This document shows, piece after piece, positions 35,920-45,085 of a stretch of 64,000 nt of DNA. The DNA is taken from the NCBI RefSeq assembly GCF_008808095.1, contig NZ_CP023396.1:1736001-1800000 (forward strand). The letters run 5' to 3'. The notes below the pieces were generated by a model. The model did no database searches and was not told the DNA's origin. It was given only the letters and a program-made list of their open reading frames with translations. The position numbers were made by a program, and so were the translations under genes. This stretch comes from Pseudoalteromonas ruthenica (GTDB lineage Bacteria; Pseudomonadota; Gammaproteobacteria; Enterobacterales; Alteromonadaceae). Position 1 is the first letter of the stretch. Each line of letters opens with the position of its first letter.

Positions 35920-35936
35920 CTCGCGCTAGTCGAATT
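35909..35936 (+). terminator. Hairpin at the end of the HdeD-like gene
   Basis: Perfect 12-base stem AATTCGACTAGC / GCTAGTCGAATT, loop TCGC. The stop codon lies in the left arm; the T-run after it is short. Confidence 0.6.
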
Positions 35937-35943
35937 TGAGTTA

Positions 35944-36516
35944 TTAGTGCAAGGCTGCACGAAATGGTAAAGAAGCGCAAATTTGTGCCTCGCGCTCAAT
36001 CACTTGGGCTAACCGCGCATCGACTTCAGCCTTGTCGAAATACTCATAAGCAAGCTCAACAAATAAGTTTTTATGTTTTTCTTCTGATTTTGCAATCGCG
36101 ACATAAAATTCTTTGTCTTTACCAGGTGGCAACGCGTCAGCTATTAGCGCGAAGCGCTCATGGCCTCGAGCTTCAATCACAACCGCGACCAGCAGCCGGT
36201 CCATCATAAACACGTCTTTTCCATGGCGAAACATGCCTCGCAGCTGATTCACATAAGGGTCTTTTTTATCATCCCCTAGGTTCACATCGCGCTCGCTTAG
36301 CAACTTAACCACTTGTTTAAAATGAATCATCTCTTCGAGCGCTAAATCAGTCATCGCTTTAACGAGCTTGCGTTTATCTGGGTAGTGAGACAGCATTGAC
36401 AACGCCATGCCCGAGGCTTTTTTCTCAGCGCCAGCATGGTCTTGTAAAAATGTGTCAAAATCGGCCAGTACAGCGTCAGTCCATTGTGCTGGCGTGTGGT
36501 ATTTGAGTTCGAACAT
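35944..36516 (-). CDS. miaE: MiaE-like tRNA hydroxylase
   Basis: Diiron monooxygenase that hydroxylates the isopentenyl group of ms2i6A37 in tRNA; 190 residues, the short MiaE form. The ferritin-like four-helix bundle carries the metal motifs EEMIHF, EARGHERF and EEKHKN (E-x-x-H pattern). The N-terminus MFELKYHTPAQW matches the family, so I reject the 30-codon longer frame. The ribosome site is poor. The sulfotransferase gene lies 58 bases upstream on the same strand. Confidence 0.88.
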   Translation of the reverse strand: MFELKYHTPAQWTDAVLADFDTFLQDHAGAEKKASGMALSMLSHYPDKRKLVKAMTDLALEEMIHFKQVVKLLSERDVNLGDDKKDPYVNQLRGMFRHGKDVFMMDRLLVAVVIEARGHERFALIADALPPGKDKEFYVAIAKSEEKHKNLFVELAYEYFDKAEVDARLAQVIEREAQICASLPFRAALH

Positions 36517-36574
36517 AGTCAATATGATGGGTATACAAACAATGGCCGGCATTCTATACCAAATTTGCACGCAC

Positions 36575-37222
36575 TCATACCGCTTCCCCCCTAAGCCACG
36601 CCTCAAGGTTGTCGACCTTGCCGTTGCGCGTGGAGGGTACTTTCAGCGGGTGCTTTAAGTCGCGCCAAGCCATCACCTTATTATGCTGGTTAAGGTGCGC
36701 AAATTGCTTGCTCGTGCTATTGGCTCCAACAAACTGGCAAAATTGCTGAAAACTCTGCGGCTCACTGATATCAATTGTCAGTAAACGGTGCGCTTGCTGA
36801 GCAAAATACGTCGATACCTGTTGCTGATGCCGCTTATAGCAATATTCAAGGTGCTTACCATCAGTTAGGCTTTGTTCATTCAAAGGCGAAAATACTCGAT
36901 GGTAACTTGCTTTAAGAAGCGGACTAAACCCCCCTGTATCGCTCAATAAATTGGTTTTCATTCGCGGCAATAAGCGTTGGACAGACTCCAGCCAACGCTC
37001 TGGTTGACGTTGCAAGAGCACAAATTTTGCTTCAGGGAAGCGCTCAGCCAGCTCCGGGTAGTGGCTAAAGCACGGTGTGTCGGCGACGAGCTCCGCGCGC
37101 TCAAAACACGCTTTAGTATATGCTGTGTGGGCGGTACGAAGACCTAAATCGAGCGCAGCAGCACACACGCTGGTGGTGCCGCTGCGCGGTAAACCTATCA
37201 CAAATATTTTCGACATGGCCAT
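36575..37222 (-). CDS. Sulfotransferase-family protein
   Basis: A 215-residue protein of the PAPS-dependent sulfotransferase fold. The 5-prime phosphosulfate loop is GLPRSGTTSVC near residue 9, and the 3-prime phosphate site is probably the FVLLQRQPERWLES segment (residues about 68-81). It is shorter than most carbohydrate sulfotransferases and has no signal peptide, so it probably acts on a small cytoplasmic or membrane substrate. The acceptor is unknown. It precedes miaE on the same strand and may share a transcript. Confidence 0.8.
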   Translation of the reverse strand: MAMSKIFVIGLPRSGTTSVCAAALDLGLRTAHTAYTKACFERAELVADTPCFSHYPELAERFPEAKFVLLQRQPERWLESVQRLLPRMKTNLLSDTGGFSPLLKASYHRVFSPLNEQSLTDGKHLEYCYKRHQQQVSTYFAQQAHRLLTIDISEPQSFQQFCQFVGANSTSKQFAHLNQHNKVMAWRDLKHPLKVPSTRNGKVDNLEAWLRGEAV

Positions 37223-37261
37223 AGTATGGGTTGTTAAACATTGCTATGGCCGTTATTGTAC

Positions 37262-37738
37262 TCACTGCGTTGCGTGGCTGCGAGTATTCGCTGGTTTACA
37301 TGCACTGAGTTGGTCGATACACATCTGGATATCGGCAGTAATACTCGCTAAAGCGCCTTTGAGTGCTGGGTCGCGAGCTTCACTGACTGCTTTTTTTATT
37401 TTCGCCAATAACTTCTTTTCGAACTCAATGAGATCGATTATCATTGACTGCTCAGGCCTGTTAGAAAAATGACTCTTAGCTTGCGCGTACCAAGCGATCG
37501 CTGTACCCAGCCAAGTATTTTCTATACTGCTGTGATCGGGATTTTCATCCACATCGTAGACAGATAACTGGGCTTGTTCCCGTATTTTTGCCATATTGAT
37601 AAAGACATGCCTGACGTTGTAGTCACCGACCTGTTCGGCTGCCTGCTTATAAAACGTCGCCGCATCTCGGTTCAGCTTAAGAATATCTTTGGCAATTTTT
37701 TTATCACGTTTTGCTTGTGTTTGGTCAAGATGAACCAT
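37262..37738 (-). CDS. Four-helix (ferritin-like, DUF2383-type) protein
   Basis: A 158-residue mostly helical protein. Helices such as LKLNRDAATFYKQAAEQV, IREQAQLSVYDVDEN and LIEFEKKLLAKIKKAV suggest a four-helix bundle like the PA2169/DUF2383 group, but I do not see a full set of E-x-x-H iron ligands, so iron binding is not claimed. AGGAG precedes the ATG at good spacing. It is divergent from the sigma-54 activator gene. Function unknown. Confidence 0.6.
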   Translation of the reverse strand: MVHLDQTQAKRDKKIAKDILKLNRDAATFYKQAAEQVGDYNVRHVFINMAKIREQAQLSVYDVDENPDHSSIENTWLGTAIAWYAQAKSHFSNRPEQSMIIDLIEFEKKLLAKIKKAVSEARDPALKGALASITADIQMCIDQLSACKPANTRSHATQ

Positions 37739-37901
37739 ATCTAGACTCCTATGGTCGCTGATGTACCAAGTTCACCTGCAATTCATATACCATTATTTAT
37801 TTTATTATAAATCAGAAGGTTAGAAGGACCTCCTCGCTGAACCCGAGTAACATCTACCCGCTGACTTGTTATTTTTACAACTCTTTCAAGGAGAGTGATG
37901 T

Positions 37902-39242
37902 ATGCACCAGGTTAAAATGTTTGTACAACTCAGCGATCCCGAGCTGGTCTCGAAGCTGGCTAAATTAGAAGTATTAAAAAAGTTTCAGCTGGTCTACGCA
38001 AACGAGTTTGAGCCGTGGGAAGCGCAAGTTGCCCAGTCGGGGTGTGATATTGCATTGGTGGAACTCGAAGAATTCAATGAACAAGGATACAACACCCTAA
38101 ATGACACCGACGCGTTATCGCACGTTGAGTTTCTATTTTTAAGTAAAGGTAAGCCAAATCCATATCTTGATAAGTTGATGCGCGATGGTGCCGGGTTCCA
38201 CTGCCGTGCCCCGTATGATTTGGAACTGATTAGCGAAACTCTGCAAGACAGCTACGAACTGTTTGGTGAAGCCAGCCAATCAAGTAAAGCTGTTGAGTCC
38301 AGCGACCTTGACCAATTTGGTTTATTAGTTGGCTCTTCTAAGTCTATGCACAAGTTGTATCGTACTATTCGTAAGGTCGCACGCACTGATGCTAACGTGA
38401 TGATTATTGGCGAAAGTGGTGTAGGTAAAGAGCTCGTTGCCAATACCGTTCATATTGCTGGCGATAAGCCACAAGCACCTTTTGTTGCGATAAACTGTGG
38501 TGCGCTTTCCCCAGAGCTCATTGATAGTGAGTTATTTGGTCATGTTAAAGGTGCATTTACAGGTGCTCACCGCGATCACCAAGGGGTCTTCGACCAAGCT
38601 AAAGGCGGTACGCTGTTTTTAGACGAAGTAACAGAGATGCCATTAGAGCAACAAGTTAAGTTACTGCGCGTGCTCGAAAGCGGAGAGTATCGCGCCGTAG
38701 GCAGTCAACAAGTGAAACATGCTGATGTGCGTATTGTTTGTGCAACCAACCGTAACCCGCAACAAGCCATTGATGATGGCATTTTCCGTGAGGATTTATA
38801 CTTCCGCTTAGCGCACTTCCCTATCCGAGTGCCACCACTGCGCGATCGAGGCAATGACATCACCGGCCTCGCTGAGCATTTCCTGGCCTACCGTAATGCC
38901 CAAGAATTGAGCCACAAACGTATCGCTACCGATGCACTTAGCCGCATTGCTGCTTATAACTGGCCAGGCAACGTTCGGGAGCTAAAACACACCATTGAAC
39001 GAGCGATGATCTTGGCCGATGACGTAATCAAAGCCGAGCATCTTTCATTGGGTGAATCAGTAAGCAAAAGCGCCAGCAACAGCGTCGATATTCCTACTGG
39101 CGTTTCCTTGGAAGAGTTGGAAAAAGCGGCAATTTTGAAAAACTTGGAAGAGAACGCCGGCAACAAAACGGATACCGCTGAACAATTAGGTGTTAGTGTG
39201 AAAACACTTTACAACAAACTAGAAAAGTACTCTCAGGACTAA
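37902..39242 (+). CDS. Sigma-54-dependent activator with degenerate receiver domain
   Basis: A 446-residue enhancer-binding protein. The AAA+ domain has Walker A GESGVGKE, the sigma-54-contact GAFTGA, Walker [10 protein letters not shown] and the arginine finger region FREDLYFRL, so it should activate sigma-54. A Fis-type helix-turn-helix closes it ([18 protein letters not shown]). The first 120 residues look like a response-regulator receiver, but the phospho-acceptor position holds Glu54 (ALVELEEF) and the usual Lys-Pro is RAPYD, so normal phosphorylation is unlikely. CAAGGAGAG precedes the ATG. Its target genes are not evident. Confidence 0.88.
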   Translation: MHQVKMFVQLSDPELVSKLAKLEVLKKFQLVYANEFEPWEAQVAQSGCDIALVELEEFNEQGYNTLNDTDALSHVEFLFLSKGKPNPYLDKLMRDGAGFHCRAPYDLELISETLQDSYELFGEASQSSKAVESSDLDQFGLLVGSSKSMHKLYRTIRKVARTDANVMIIGESGVGKELVANTVHIAGDKPQAPFVAINCGALSPELIDSELFGHVKGAFTGAHRDHQGVFDQAKGGTLFLDEVTEMPLEQQVKLLRVLESGEYRAVGSQQVKHADVRIVCATNRNPQQAIDDGIFREDLYFRLAHFPIRVPPLRDRGNDITGLAEHFLAYRNAQELSHKRIATDALSRIAAYNWPGNVRELKHTIERAMILADDVIKAEHLSLGESVSKSASNSVDIPTGVSLEELEKAAILKNLEENAGNKTDTAEQLGVSVKTLYNKLEKYSQD

Positions 39243-39250
39243 TCTGTTTA

Positions 39251-39280
39251 CGGGGCTTGCTATGAACAAGCCCCGACATT
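39251..39280 (+). terminator. Terminator of the sigma-54 activator gene
   Basis: Perfect 9-base stem CGGGGCTTG / CAAGCCCCG followed by ACATTTTA; it borders the end of the convergent gene. Confidence 0.7.
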
Positions 39281-39976
39281 TTAGCCATCATATCGGTTGC
39301 GGCTTTTACTCTGCTCCCGGCCATCAAATAAATCACGTAAATCAAAGGCAAAGGCCTTTAATTTCTCTTTCATCGTTCGCTTAATACTGACTTCCACACT
39401 CCCGAGAATAATACGCCCATGGATAATAATGCGCGGTCGCTGTTTATCTTCGTATCGCGGCCCAAGTGAGACCCGCTTATTAACCAGTGACCCCATGATA
39501 TTGGTGGTCTGAGTTTGCACATCTACATTCTCTGGCACCACAATTTCATCACTGCCCAAAATACAATTAACGTAAATGTGTACTTCAGGGTGAGAAAAGA
39601 TAGCGTTGGTAAAGTCTAATTCAATGCTTCCCAAATAGTTGTTTAGATGAATCTCTTTAGGGACAACCCATTCACCGCTGCGTTGGTCCGAGCTTAATAT
39701 GGCGGTAATTTTCTCACCATTAACCTGCTCGCTACTTTGCGTGAAAGGAGTGCGCATACGTGCCGCCTTCTCGCTGTTGTAGCGTGGGTCGCTGTGCAGC
39801 GGCAGATCAGCAACCAATGTTGCTAGTTGCTCTTGGCAGCTGCAGTCATACGCTTGATCAAGGCGACGTTCAAACGCCTGCGCTGAAATTTCACCATGAC
39901 TGTAATTTAAAATTAGCTGATCGATGATCTCTTCTTTTACTTGCGCTAACGGCCTGTCCTTTAAAGGAACACTCAT
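39281..39976 (-). CDS. DUF1707 / LiaF-like protein
   Basis: A 231-residue soluble protein. The N-terminal 60 residues form a DUF1707/SHOCT-like helical module (QLILNYSHGEISAQAFERRL with the LxxAxxxGxIxxxExxxRL pattern). Residues about 95-215 form a beta-helix-like domain like the C-terminus of LiaF (cell-wall-active antibiotic response proteins): LNNYLGSIELDFTNA, NCILGSDEIVVPENVDV and GRIILGSVEVSIK are successive turns. There is no membrane segment. The start ATG follows AGGAG; a GTG six bases earlier is too close to it. It may sense envelope stress (inference). Confidence 0.78.
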   Translation of the reverse strand: MSVPLKDRPLAQVKEEIIDQLILNYSHGEISAQAFERRLDQAYDCSCQEQLATLVADLPLHSDPRYNSEKAARMRTPFTQSSEQVNGEKITAILSSDQRSGEWVVPKEIHLNNYLGSIELDFTNAIFSHPEVHIYVNCILGSDEIVVPENVDVQTQTTNIMGSLVNKRVSLGPRYEDKQRPRIIIHGRIILGSVEVSIKRTMKEKLKAFAFDLRDLFDGREQSKSRNRYDG

Positions 39977-40210
39977 GTTCACACTCCTGTTGTCGTTTTG
40001 CTTACCTAAGCAAAATCAGCGCCAAATATTAATTCCTTTAGTTTCAGTCAGATGGAGATTAAGCCAGTTCACCGCATTCGCCAAAACCACCATATTTACG
40101 CTTAATTAACGATATTTTAATTATCTTTACTGAGTAACTCCCCATGGCGCGGGTTGCGACGCCAAGTAGGTGAACTAAACTTCAAGTGTCACCCCAACAT
40201 CCCGAGTGCC

Positions 40211-41380
40211 ATGTTACATCTACCAACATTGATAGTGGTATCGACTTTACTCAACGCCTTTATTGGCGTCTTTTTGTTGTTGGTGTTTTACCAACGTGCG
40301 CAACGAAGCTTTTTGTATTGGGGATTATCTTGTCTGGTATTTAGTTTAGCTGAAATAAGCGCGACTCTGCGTGTGTTTATCGACTTGCCGGTACTGACCC
40401 ATTACAGCGCCCAACTATTGATGATAACAGCGCCATTGCTGGTGCTAAGAGGCATACTCTGGTACAGCTCTTCAAAACACCATAACCCGTTGTTTATCTA
40501 TTTTATTCTGGGTTTCAGTGCGTTGTTACTGGCGTTGTTGCACCACCAACCACTGTGGGGGCAGATTTACACCTCTATGGCTATTGCCACACTATTCTTT
40601 GCCGCTGCAGCGGCTATTAGAACAACAACCAAAGGCAATATATATGCCGCCACTTTGCTTGTTCTCGTCACCTTGCATGCGCTGGTAATGTTGGTTCAAA
40701 CGGGCCTGTTGCTTACCAATTTGTTGCACTGGGAGCAATCATTACCACCTTGGACCAAACAGTTAGTTCTTGCTGTTCACTTACTACTGACCACGTGCAC
40801 GGCACTAGTGTTTCCGATGCTTTTTTTCATACGCTCAGAAGCTAAACTCACTAACTTAGCTAATTTCGACCCACTCACAAACTTGTACAATCGTCGTGCG
40901 TTTTTCTATGAAGGCGAAAAACGACTCGCGCAGTGTATTGCTAAGCAGCAGCCACTTGCAGTCATGATGATAGATTTGGATTACTTTAAGAAGGTCAATG
41001 ATCAGTTTGGTCACGATGGCGGAGACGCTGCGTTGCAATGGGTGAGTCAGCGCATTCGCGAGCAACTCAGAGAAGATGATTTAGCTGCGCGTATTGGCGG
41101 AGAGGAATTCGCAGTGATTTTAGCCAATACCGATCAACGCACGGCGCTCAAAGTGGGCGATCGCTTACGTAAGGCCATTGCCGAGGGCTCATTTTATTGG
41201 CACCATCAGCGCCTGCCGCTGAGCATTAGCATCGGCGTCACTTGCCGAGAAAGTGGCCATTTTGATATTAAAAAGATGCTGATTGAAGCGGATAAAGGCC
41301 TTTACGAGGCAAAAAGCCGTGGCCGTAACTGCTTGGTTGAAACCCATCATAGCGACACCACCACGGCTTCTACTGGCTAA
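40211..41380 (+). CDS. Membrane diguanylate cyclase (GGDEF)
   Basis: A 389-residue protein that makes cyclic di-GMP. About seven membrane helices fill residues 1-215 with no recognised sensor name, then a GGDEF domain. The active-site motif is GGEEF at about residues 296-300, and a product-inhibition site RxxD (REDD) sits five residues ahead, so it should be active and feedback inhibited. The longer frame before the ATG at 40211 has no ribosome site. No EAL domain is present. Confidence 0.9.
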   Translation: MLHLPTLIVVSTLLNAFIGVFLLLVFYQRAQRSFLYWGLSCLVFSLAEISATLRVFIDLPVLTHYSAQLLMITAPLLVLRGILWYSSSKHHNPLFIYFILGFSALLLALLHHQPLWGQIYTSMAIATLFFAAAAAIRTTTKGNIYAATLLVLVTLHALVMLVQTGLLLTNLLHWEQSLPPWTKQLVLAVHLLLTTCTALVFPMLFFIRSEAKLTNLANFDPLTNLYNRRAFFYEGEKRLAQCIAKQQPLAVMMIDLDYFKKVNDQFGHDGGDAALQWVSQRIREQLREDDLAARIGGEEFAVILANTDQRTALKVGDRLRKAIAEGSFYWHHQRLPLSISIGVTCRESGHFDIKKMLIEADKGLYEAKSRGRNCLVETHHSDTTTASTG

Positions 41381-41455
41381 CACAAACCGACATACAAGGG
41401 TTTGAGTAATAATAACTTTTAAGAGACAATAACGCTTTTACACGGAGATCAGTAA

Positions 41456-41842
41456 ATGCGTCACACCCTTGTCATTGCCTTGGTGGCCTTATTCACCCTG
41501 AGTGCCTGCAAAACCACAGTGCCAGTGCGAGACTTTCCTTATAATGCCATTCCTATGGCTCAGAGCCAAAACCACAGTGATAAGGATATTGAAAAAGCCA
41601 TTATCAAAGCATGCCTGCAGCTCGGCTGGCAGTGTGCAGCTAAAAGCGAAGGGGTCGTTGCTGCGGTGCTCAATATTCGCACTCATCAGTTGACGGTTGA
41701 TATTAATTATACCCCGAGCCAGTTTTCGGTAGAGTATGTTGACTCTGTCAATTTGAGATACGATGGCAAGAAAATCCATCGCCAGTATGTCAATTGGGTC
41801 AATAATTTAATACGCCATATTCAGGCTGAATTAGTAGTCTAA
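41456..41842 (+). CDS. Small lipoprotein, unknown
   Basis: A 128-residue lipoprotein with signal peptide and lipobox LSAC (acylated Cys18 by count). After it come Lys at +2, so an outer-membrane destination is possible. The mature domain holds two Cys in the helix ACLQLGWQC that may form a disulfide, and an alternating beta pattern (LTVDINYTPSQFSVEYVDSV). CGGAGA precedes the ATG. It faces another lipoprotein gene convergently. Function unknown. Confidence 0.75.
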   Translation: MRHTLVIALVALFTLSACKTTVPVRDFPYNAIPMAQSQNHSDKDIEKAIIKACLQLGWQCAAKSEGVVAAVLNIRTHQLTVDINYTPSQFSVEYVDSVNLRYDGKKIHRQYVNWVNNLIRHIQAELVV

Positions 41843-41859
41843 CGCAACGGGGTATTGCC

Positions 41860-42213
41860 TCACTTTGAATGTGAGCGGTACTCCACCTTGCCGTCTTTAT
41901 GTAAATTAAACAACCACACCTGTTCGCCATGATAATACACAAATTCGTAGCCTGGGTATGGGCTTTGCTGTAACCGACTGGCAAACGTATTGATATCCGC
42001 TGGCGCAATTTTAAAGCGTCCCGTCGCCCGTTTTCTATCGGCATGGGTGTTAACTTGAAATGCCTTGGCCGATAACGGCAATACCTCAGGTAGCTCCCCC
42101 TGCTCAAATAGTTGTGCTCTGTGTGCATCTGCATAACTTGCGTAATAGCGGGTTTGTGGTTCGCTACACGCCGCAAGTGATAACGTCAGTAACAACCCTG
42201 TTAGTAATCGCAC
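41860..42213 (-). CDS. Small lipoprotein, unknown
   Basis: A 117-residue lipoprotein with lipobox LAAC (acylated Cys16), mature start CSEPQTRYYASYADAHRAQL. The rest is soluble and moderately basic, ending in KVEYRSHSK. Translation starts at a GTG preceded by GGGG. The Tyr-rich and Ala-rich first 25 mature residues resemble small anchored proteins of the envelope, but no family is recognised. It converges on the other lipoprotein gene with a 17-base gap. Confidence 0.72.
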   Translation of the reverse strand: MRLLTGLLLTLSLAACSEPQTRYYASYADAHRAQLFEQGELPEVLPLSAKAFQVNTHADRKRATGRFKIAPADINTFASRLQQSPYPGYEFVYYHGEQVWLFNLHKDGKVEYRSHSK

Positions 42214-42302
42214 TGTTTGCCCCTTTGCTCTATTCGAGCTTATAACCTAGCGACTGATCACTGACCCTAGGCTTAACTTTAGTGCAGCAACTAAGGAGGG
42301 AG

Positions 42303-42653
42303 CTAAAATTGCAGCTGAGCGATGTTAGCGCCGCAGTAAAAGCAATGACGGCGACGAGGGCTCACCTTGTGACCACAGTCTTTGCAGTGACTCGACGATG
42401 CGACTTTACCGTCGAGTTTGCCATCACGTAGGTCAATTTCCTCTATCTTTCGTAAAATGTCGCTACGGCTGACTCCCATATCTTGCAACAACTCCAACGC
42501 CGCTAAATTCATTAAATATAGGGAGTCGATTTTTTCTTCTAGTGCCTGCAAATGCGCACTATTACCTTGCGAACGGTGTTTGTTTTGGTCGTTCGTGACG
42601 TCATTTTTACGGATACGAAGGTCTTGAAAGGCTTGGTGTAAATATTGGCTCAT
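42303..42653 (-). CDS. Small zinc-ribbon protein
   Basis: A 116-residue protein with a helical N-terminal half (LEEKIDSLYLMNLAALELL) and a C-terminal zinc ribbon CKDCGHKV...HCFYCGAN with four cysteines in two CxxC knuckles. The ATG at 42651-42653 follows GGA at eight bases; the 14-codon longer frame is less likely. Such ribbons bind nucleic acid or protein. Partner and role are unknown. Confidence 0.68.
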   Translation of the reverse strand: MSQYLHQAFQDLRIRKNDVTNDQNKHRSQGNSAHLQALEEKIDSLYLMNLAALELLQDMGVSRSDILRKIEEIDLRDGKLDGKVASSSHCKDCGHKVSPRRRHCFYCGANIAQLQF

Positions 42654-42798
42654 AGCTATCGTCCATGGGTTATGAAAGAAGCCATAGTAACGCAAATGAC
42701 ACCGATGTTGGCAAGCACTTCACTCACCCTATTGCAGTTGACCGCAGACAACGAAGGCCGCTAATCTAAAGGCACATAATAACAATAAGGATACGCTC

Positions 42799-44298
42799 GT
42801 GAACCACACCCGGCTTACGATATCAACACTGCTCTTGTGTATGGCCTTCAGCGCCAATGCGCAAAAGACCGAAACAGTGTCGCACCTTCAGCAACAACTC
42901 CATAGTGAACAGAGCTCTGCCACTAAGCTTACCCAACACTATTTAACACGTATTGACGCGCTAAATGATAACTATCGTGCGGTGGTGGCCATTAACAATA
43001 ACGCCCTACACGATGCGCAGCGCCTTGATAACTTGGCTCGTGAAGGTCAATGGCAAGGAGCACTTCATGGTATGGCGGTACTGGTGAAAGACAATATAGC
43101 CGTTGCTAACATGGCCACTACAGCTGGGGCCTTGGCCTTAGCGCAGAATGTCAGCAGCGCCGATGCCCAGGTCATTTCTCAGTTACGCAGCGCCGGAGCG
43201 ATTATCCTCGGTAAAGCCAATCTTAGCGAGTGGGCGAACTTTCGCTCCAACAGCTCTTCATCTGGTTGGAGTACCCTAGGTGGACAAACGGCTAATGCCG
43301 TTGATGCAACCCGTAGCCCATGCGGCTCCAGTTCTGGCTCAGCCGTGGCGGTAAAACTGGGCTTCGCGCCCCTCGCGTTAGCCACTGAAACCGACGGCTC
43401 GATTGTCTGCCCTGCTGCGGCAAATGGTGTTTATGCGCTCAAACCTAGCTATGGTCAAGTCTCCCGCGTGGGTGTGGTGCCGTTAGCTGAAAGTCAGGAT
43501 ACCGTTGGAGTAATGGCTAATTCGCTAGCGGATGTGTTATTAGCGACTCAGGTCATCGCCGCACCTGACGCCCAAGATCCAAATCACCACGCCTTTCGCA
43601 CCATCAATTACACAGAGGTAAAGCCCAGTAGGGCAAAGGAATTAACACTTGGCTATGTTGATTACAGCCACTTTACCGCCGAGACCCAGGCTGTGTTTAA
43701 AAAGCAGCTCAAGCAATTAGAGCGCCATGGCATTAAACTTATCGAACTGCCTCAAGCTGATCTGGGTAGTATGTACCGCCAAGAGTTCCAAGTGTTATTG
43801 TATGAATTCAAACGCGATGTGAACGCCTATCTGGCCGCCACGCCAGCGCAGGTAAAGGTGAAAACGCTAAGCCAGCTGATCGCCTTTAATGAACAGCACC
43901 AAGATCGCACCATGCCCTACTTCGGTCAAGAGCTGTTACATCAAGCAAATGCCATCGATTTACAAGCCCAACGCGAAGATTACTTGGAGGCATCACAGCA
44001 GTATCGCCTCACTGCGCGTAATGCACTACAACATTGGTTCACAGAAAATCAGCTCGATGCCATTATCAGCCCCACCAACTCTCCGGCATGGAAGATTGAT
44101 AAAATTAATGGCGATCATTATCTCGGTGGCGCCAGCACGCTCGCTGCCGTGGCAGGTACGCTCCACATTACTCTGCCTTTAGCTGATGTTCAGGGTCTGC
44201 CTGTAGGGTTTTCTGTTATGGCGAATGTCGGCGGCGATGAACAAGCCATTGCAGCGGCCAAAACCATTGATTCACTGCTTGAGCACACTAGCCTTTAA
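42799..44298 (+). CDS. Secreted amidase-signature enzyme
   Basis: A 499-residue amidase with a Sec signal peptide (cut after ANA). The Ser-cisSer-Lys triad motifs are VLVKDNI (Lys), the Gly/Ser-rich SPCGSSSGSAVAV (cis-Ser) and TETDGSIVCPA (nucleophile Ser). It hydrolyses an amide in the periplasm or outside the cell; the family covers many substrates, and GatA is excluded by the signal peptide. Translation starts at a GTG preceded by AAGGA. Its last 11 bases overlap the convergent DedA-like gene. Confidence 0.9.
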   Translation: MNHTRLTISTLLLCMAFSANAQKTETVSHLQQQLHSEQSSATKLTQHYLTRIDALNDNYRAVVAINNNALHDAQRLDNLAREGQWQGALHGMAVLVKDNIAVANMATTAGALALAQNVSSADAQVISQLRSAGAIILGKANLSEWANFRSNSSSSGWSTLGGQTANAVDATRSPCGSSSGSAVAVKLGFAPLALATETDGSIVCPAAANGVYALKPSYGQVSRVGVVPLAESQDTVGVMANSLADVLLATQVIAAPDAQDPNHHAFRTINYTEVKPSRAKELTLGYVDYSHFTAETQAVFKKQLKQLERHGIKLIELPQADLGSMYRQEFQVLLYEFKRDVNAYLAATPAQVKVKTLSQLIAFNEQHQDRTMPYFGQELLHQANAIDLQAQREDYLEASQQYRLTARNALQHWFTENQLDAIISPTNSPAWKIDKINGDHYLGGASTLAAVAGTLHITLPLADVQGLPVGFSVMANVGGDEQAIAAAKTIDSLLEHTSL

Positions 44299-44878
44299 GC
44301 GCGTTGGCTGCCCACCACAATAAAAGCACCGCAATAGAGAGGCCAGCAATGGCCTTTGTTTTGTGTTTTCTGATCACCCGCTCGGCATGATTACCAGCAA
44401 AATATACCACCGCCGCCAAGCCAAAATAGCGAATTGAGCGCGCTATTGCACTGGCTAAAACGAACATTAATAGGGAGTACTTGGTCGCTCCCGCAGCCAG
44501 CATCGCTATTTGAAAAGGAATAGGCGCAATACCTAACGTGAGCACAAACCAGAACCCTTGTGCTTGCATCTGTTGTTTGACTTGTTCAAATTGCTCAGGG
44601 CTAGAGAACGTATCAATAACCCACTGACCGACCAGGTCAAACAAAAAATAACCGATGGCATAACCAAACAAGGCACCGACTATACAGCCCAAAGTAGCCA
44701 TAAGCGCGATTAACCATAGTTTATCTCGTCGAGCTTGCATCAATGGCACCATCACCGCTTCTAAAGGAATAGGCACAATGGTCGACTCTAAAAAAGAAGC
44801 GAAAGTGATGCCTTTAAGCATATGCTTCGAGTCTACGAGTTTTTGGGTCTTATGCTTTAACGTTTTTGAAATTGCCAT
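44288..44878 (-). CDS. DedA/VTT-domain membrane protein, YqaA type
   Basis: A 196-residue inner-membrane protein with a VTT (SNARE-associated) domain of the YqaA branch. Visible are the re-entrant block ESTIVPIPLEAVMVPLM, the glycine-rich helix GCIVGALFGYAIGYFLF and the LGIAPIPFQIAMLAAGATK segment near residue 120, which carries the conserved FQ-x-x-M-x-A-G. DedA proteins take part in lipid carrier recycling and membrane energetics; the exact role is unknown. It converges on the amidase with an 11-base overlap. Confidence 0.85.
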   Translation of the reverse strand: MAISKTLKHKTQKLVDSKHMLKGITFASFLESTIVPIPLEAVMVPLMQARRDKLWLIALMATLGCIVGALFGYAIGYFLFDLVGQWVIDTFSSPEQFEQVKQQMQAQGFWFVLTLGIAPIPFQIAMLAAGATKYSLLMFVLASAIARSIRYFGLAAVVYFAGNHAERVIRKHKTKAIAGLSIAVLLLWWAANALKG

Positions 44879-45085
44879 CCGATGTGCCTTGTATAAAATT
44901 CAAAAGTTTAGTGAGTACTAATGACTCTGCTATTGTTCGCTCAGCAAAGAAGCTTTATAAGCTTATATTTACTACACTTAATGCAGTCTTATAGGCTTTT
45001 AGTCACGTATAAGACTGTTAAATGTCATAATAAAAACAGTGTATCAGCAGTCACTTTAACCGTTTCTGTATGGGAACCAGCGCCT

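Noticed and set aside
36575..36606. MiaE longer frame overlapping the sulfotransferase end
   Set aside because: The upstream 30 codons have no family match or ribosome site; MFELKYH is the true start.
44921..45085. N-terminal 55-codon extension of the CBS protein
   Set aside because: Hydrophobic and Cys-containing stretch in the promoter region, with no ribosome site; the CBS domain starts at 45086.
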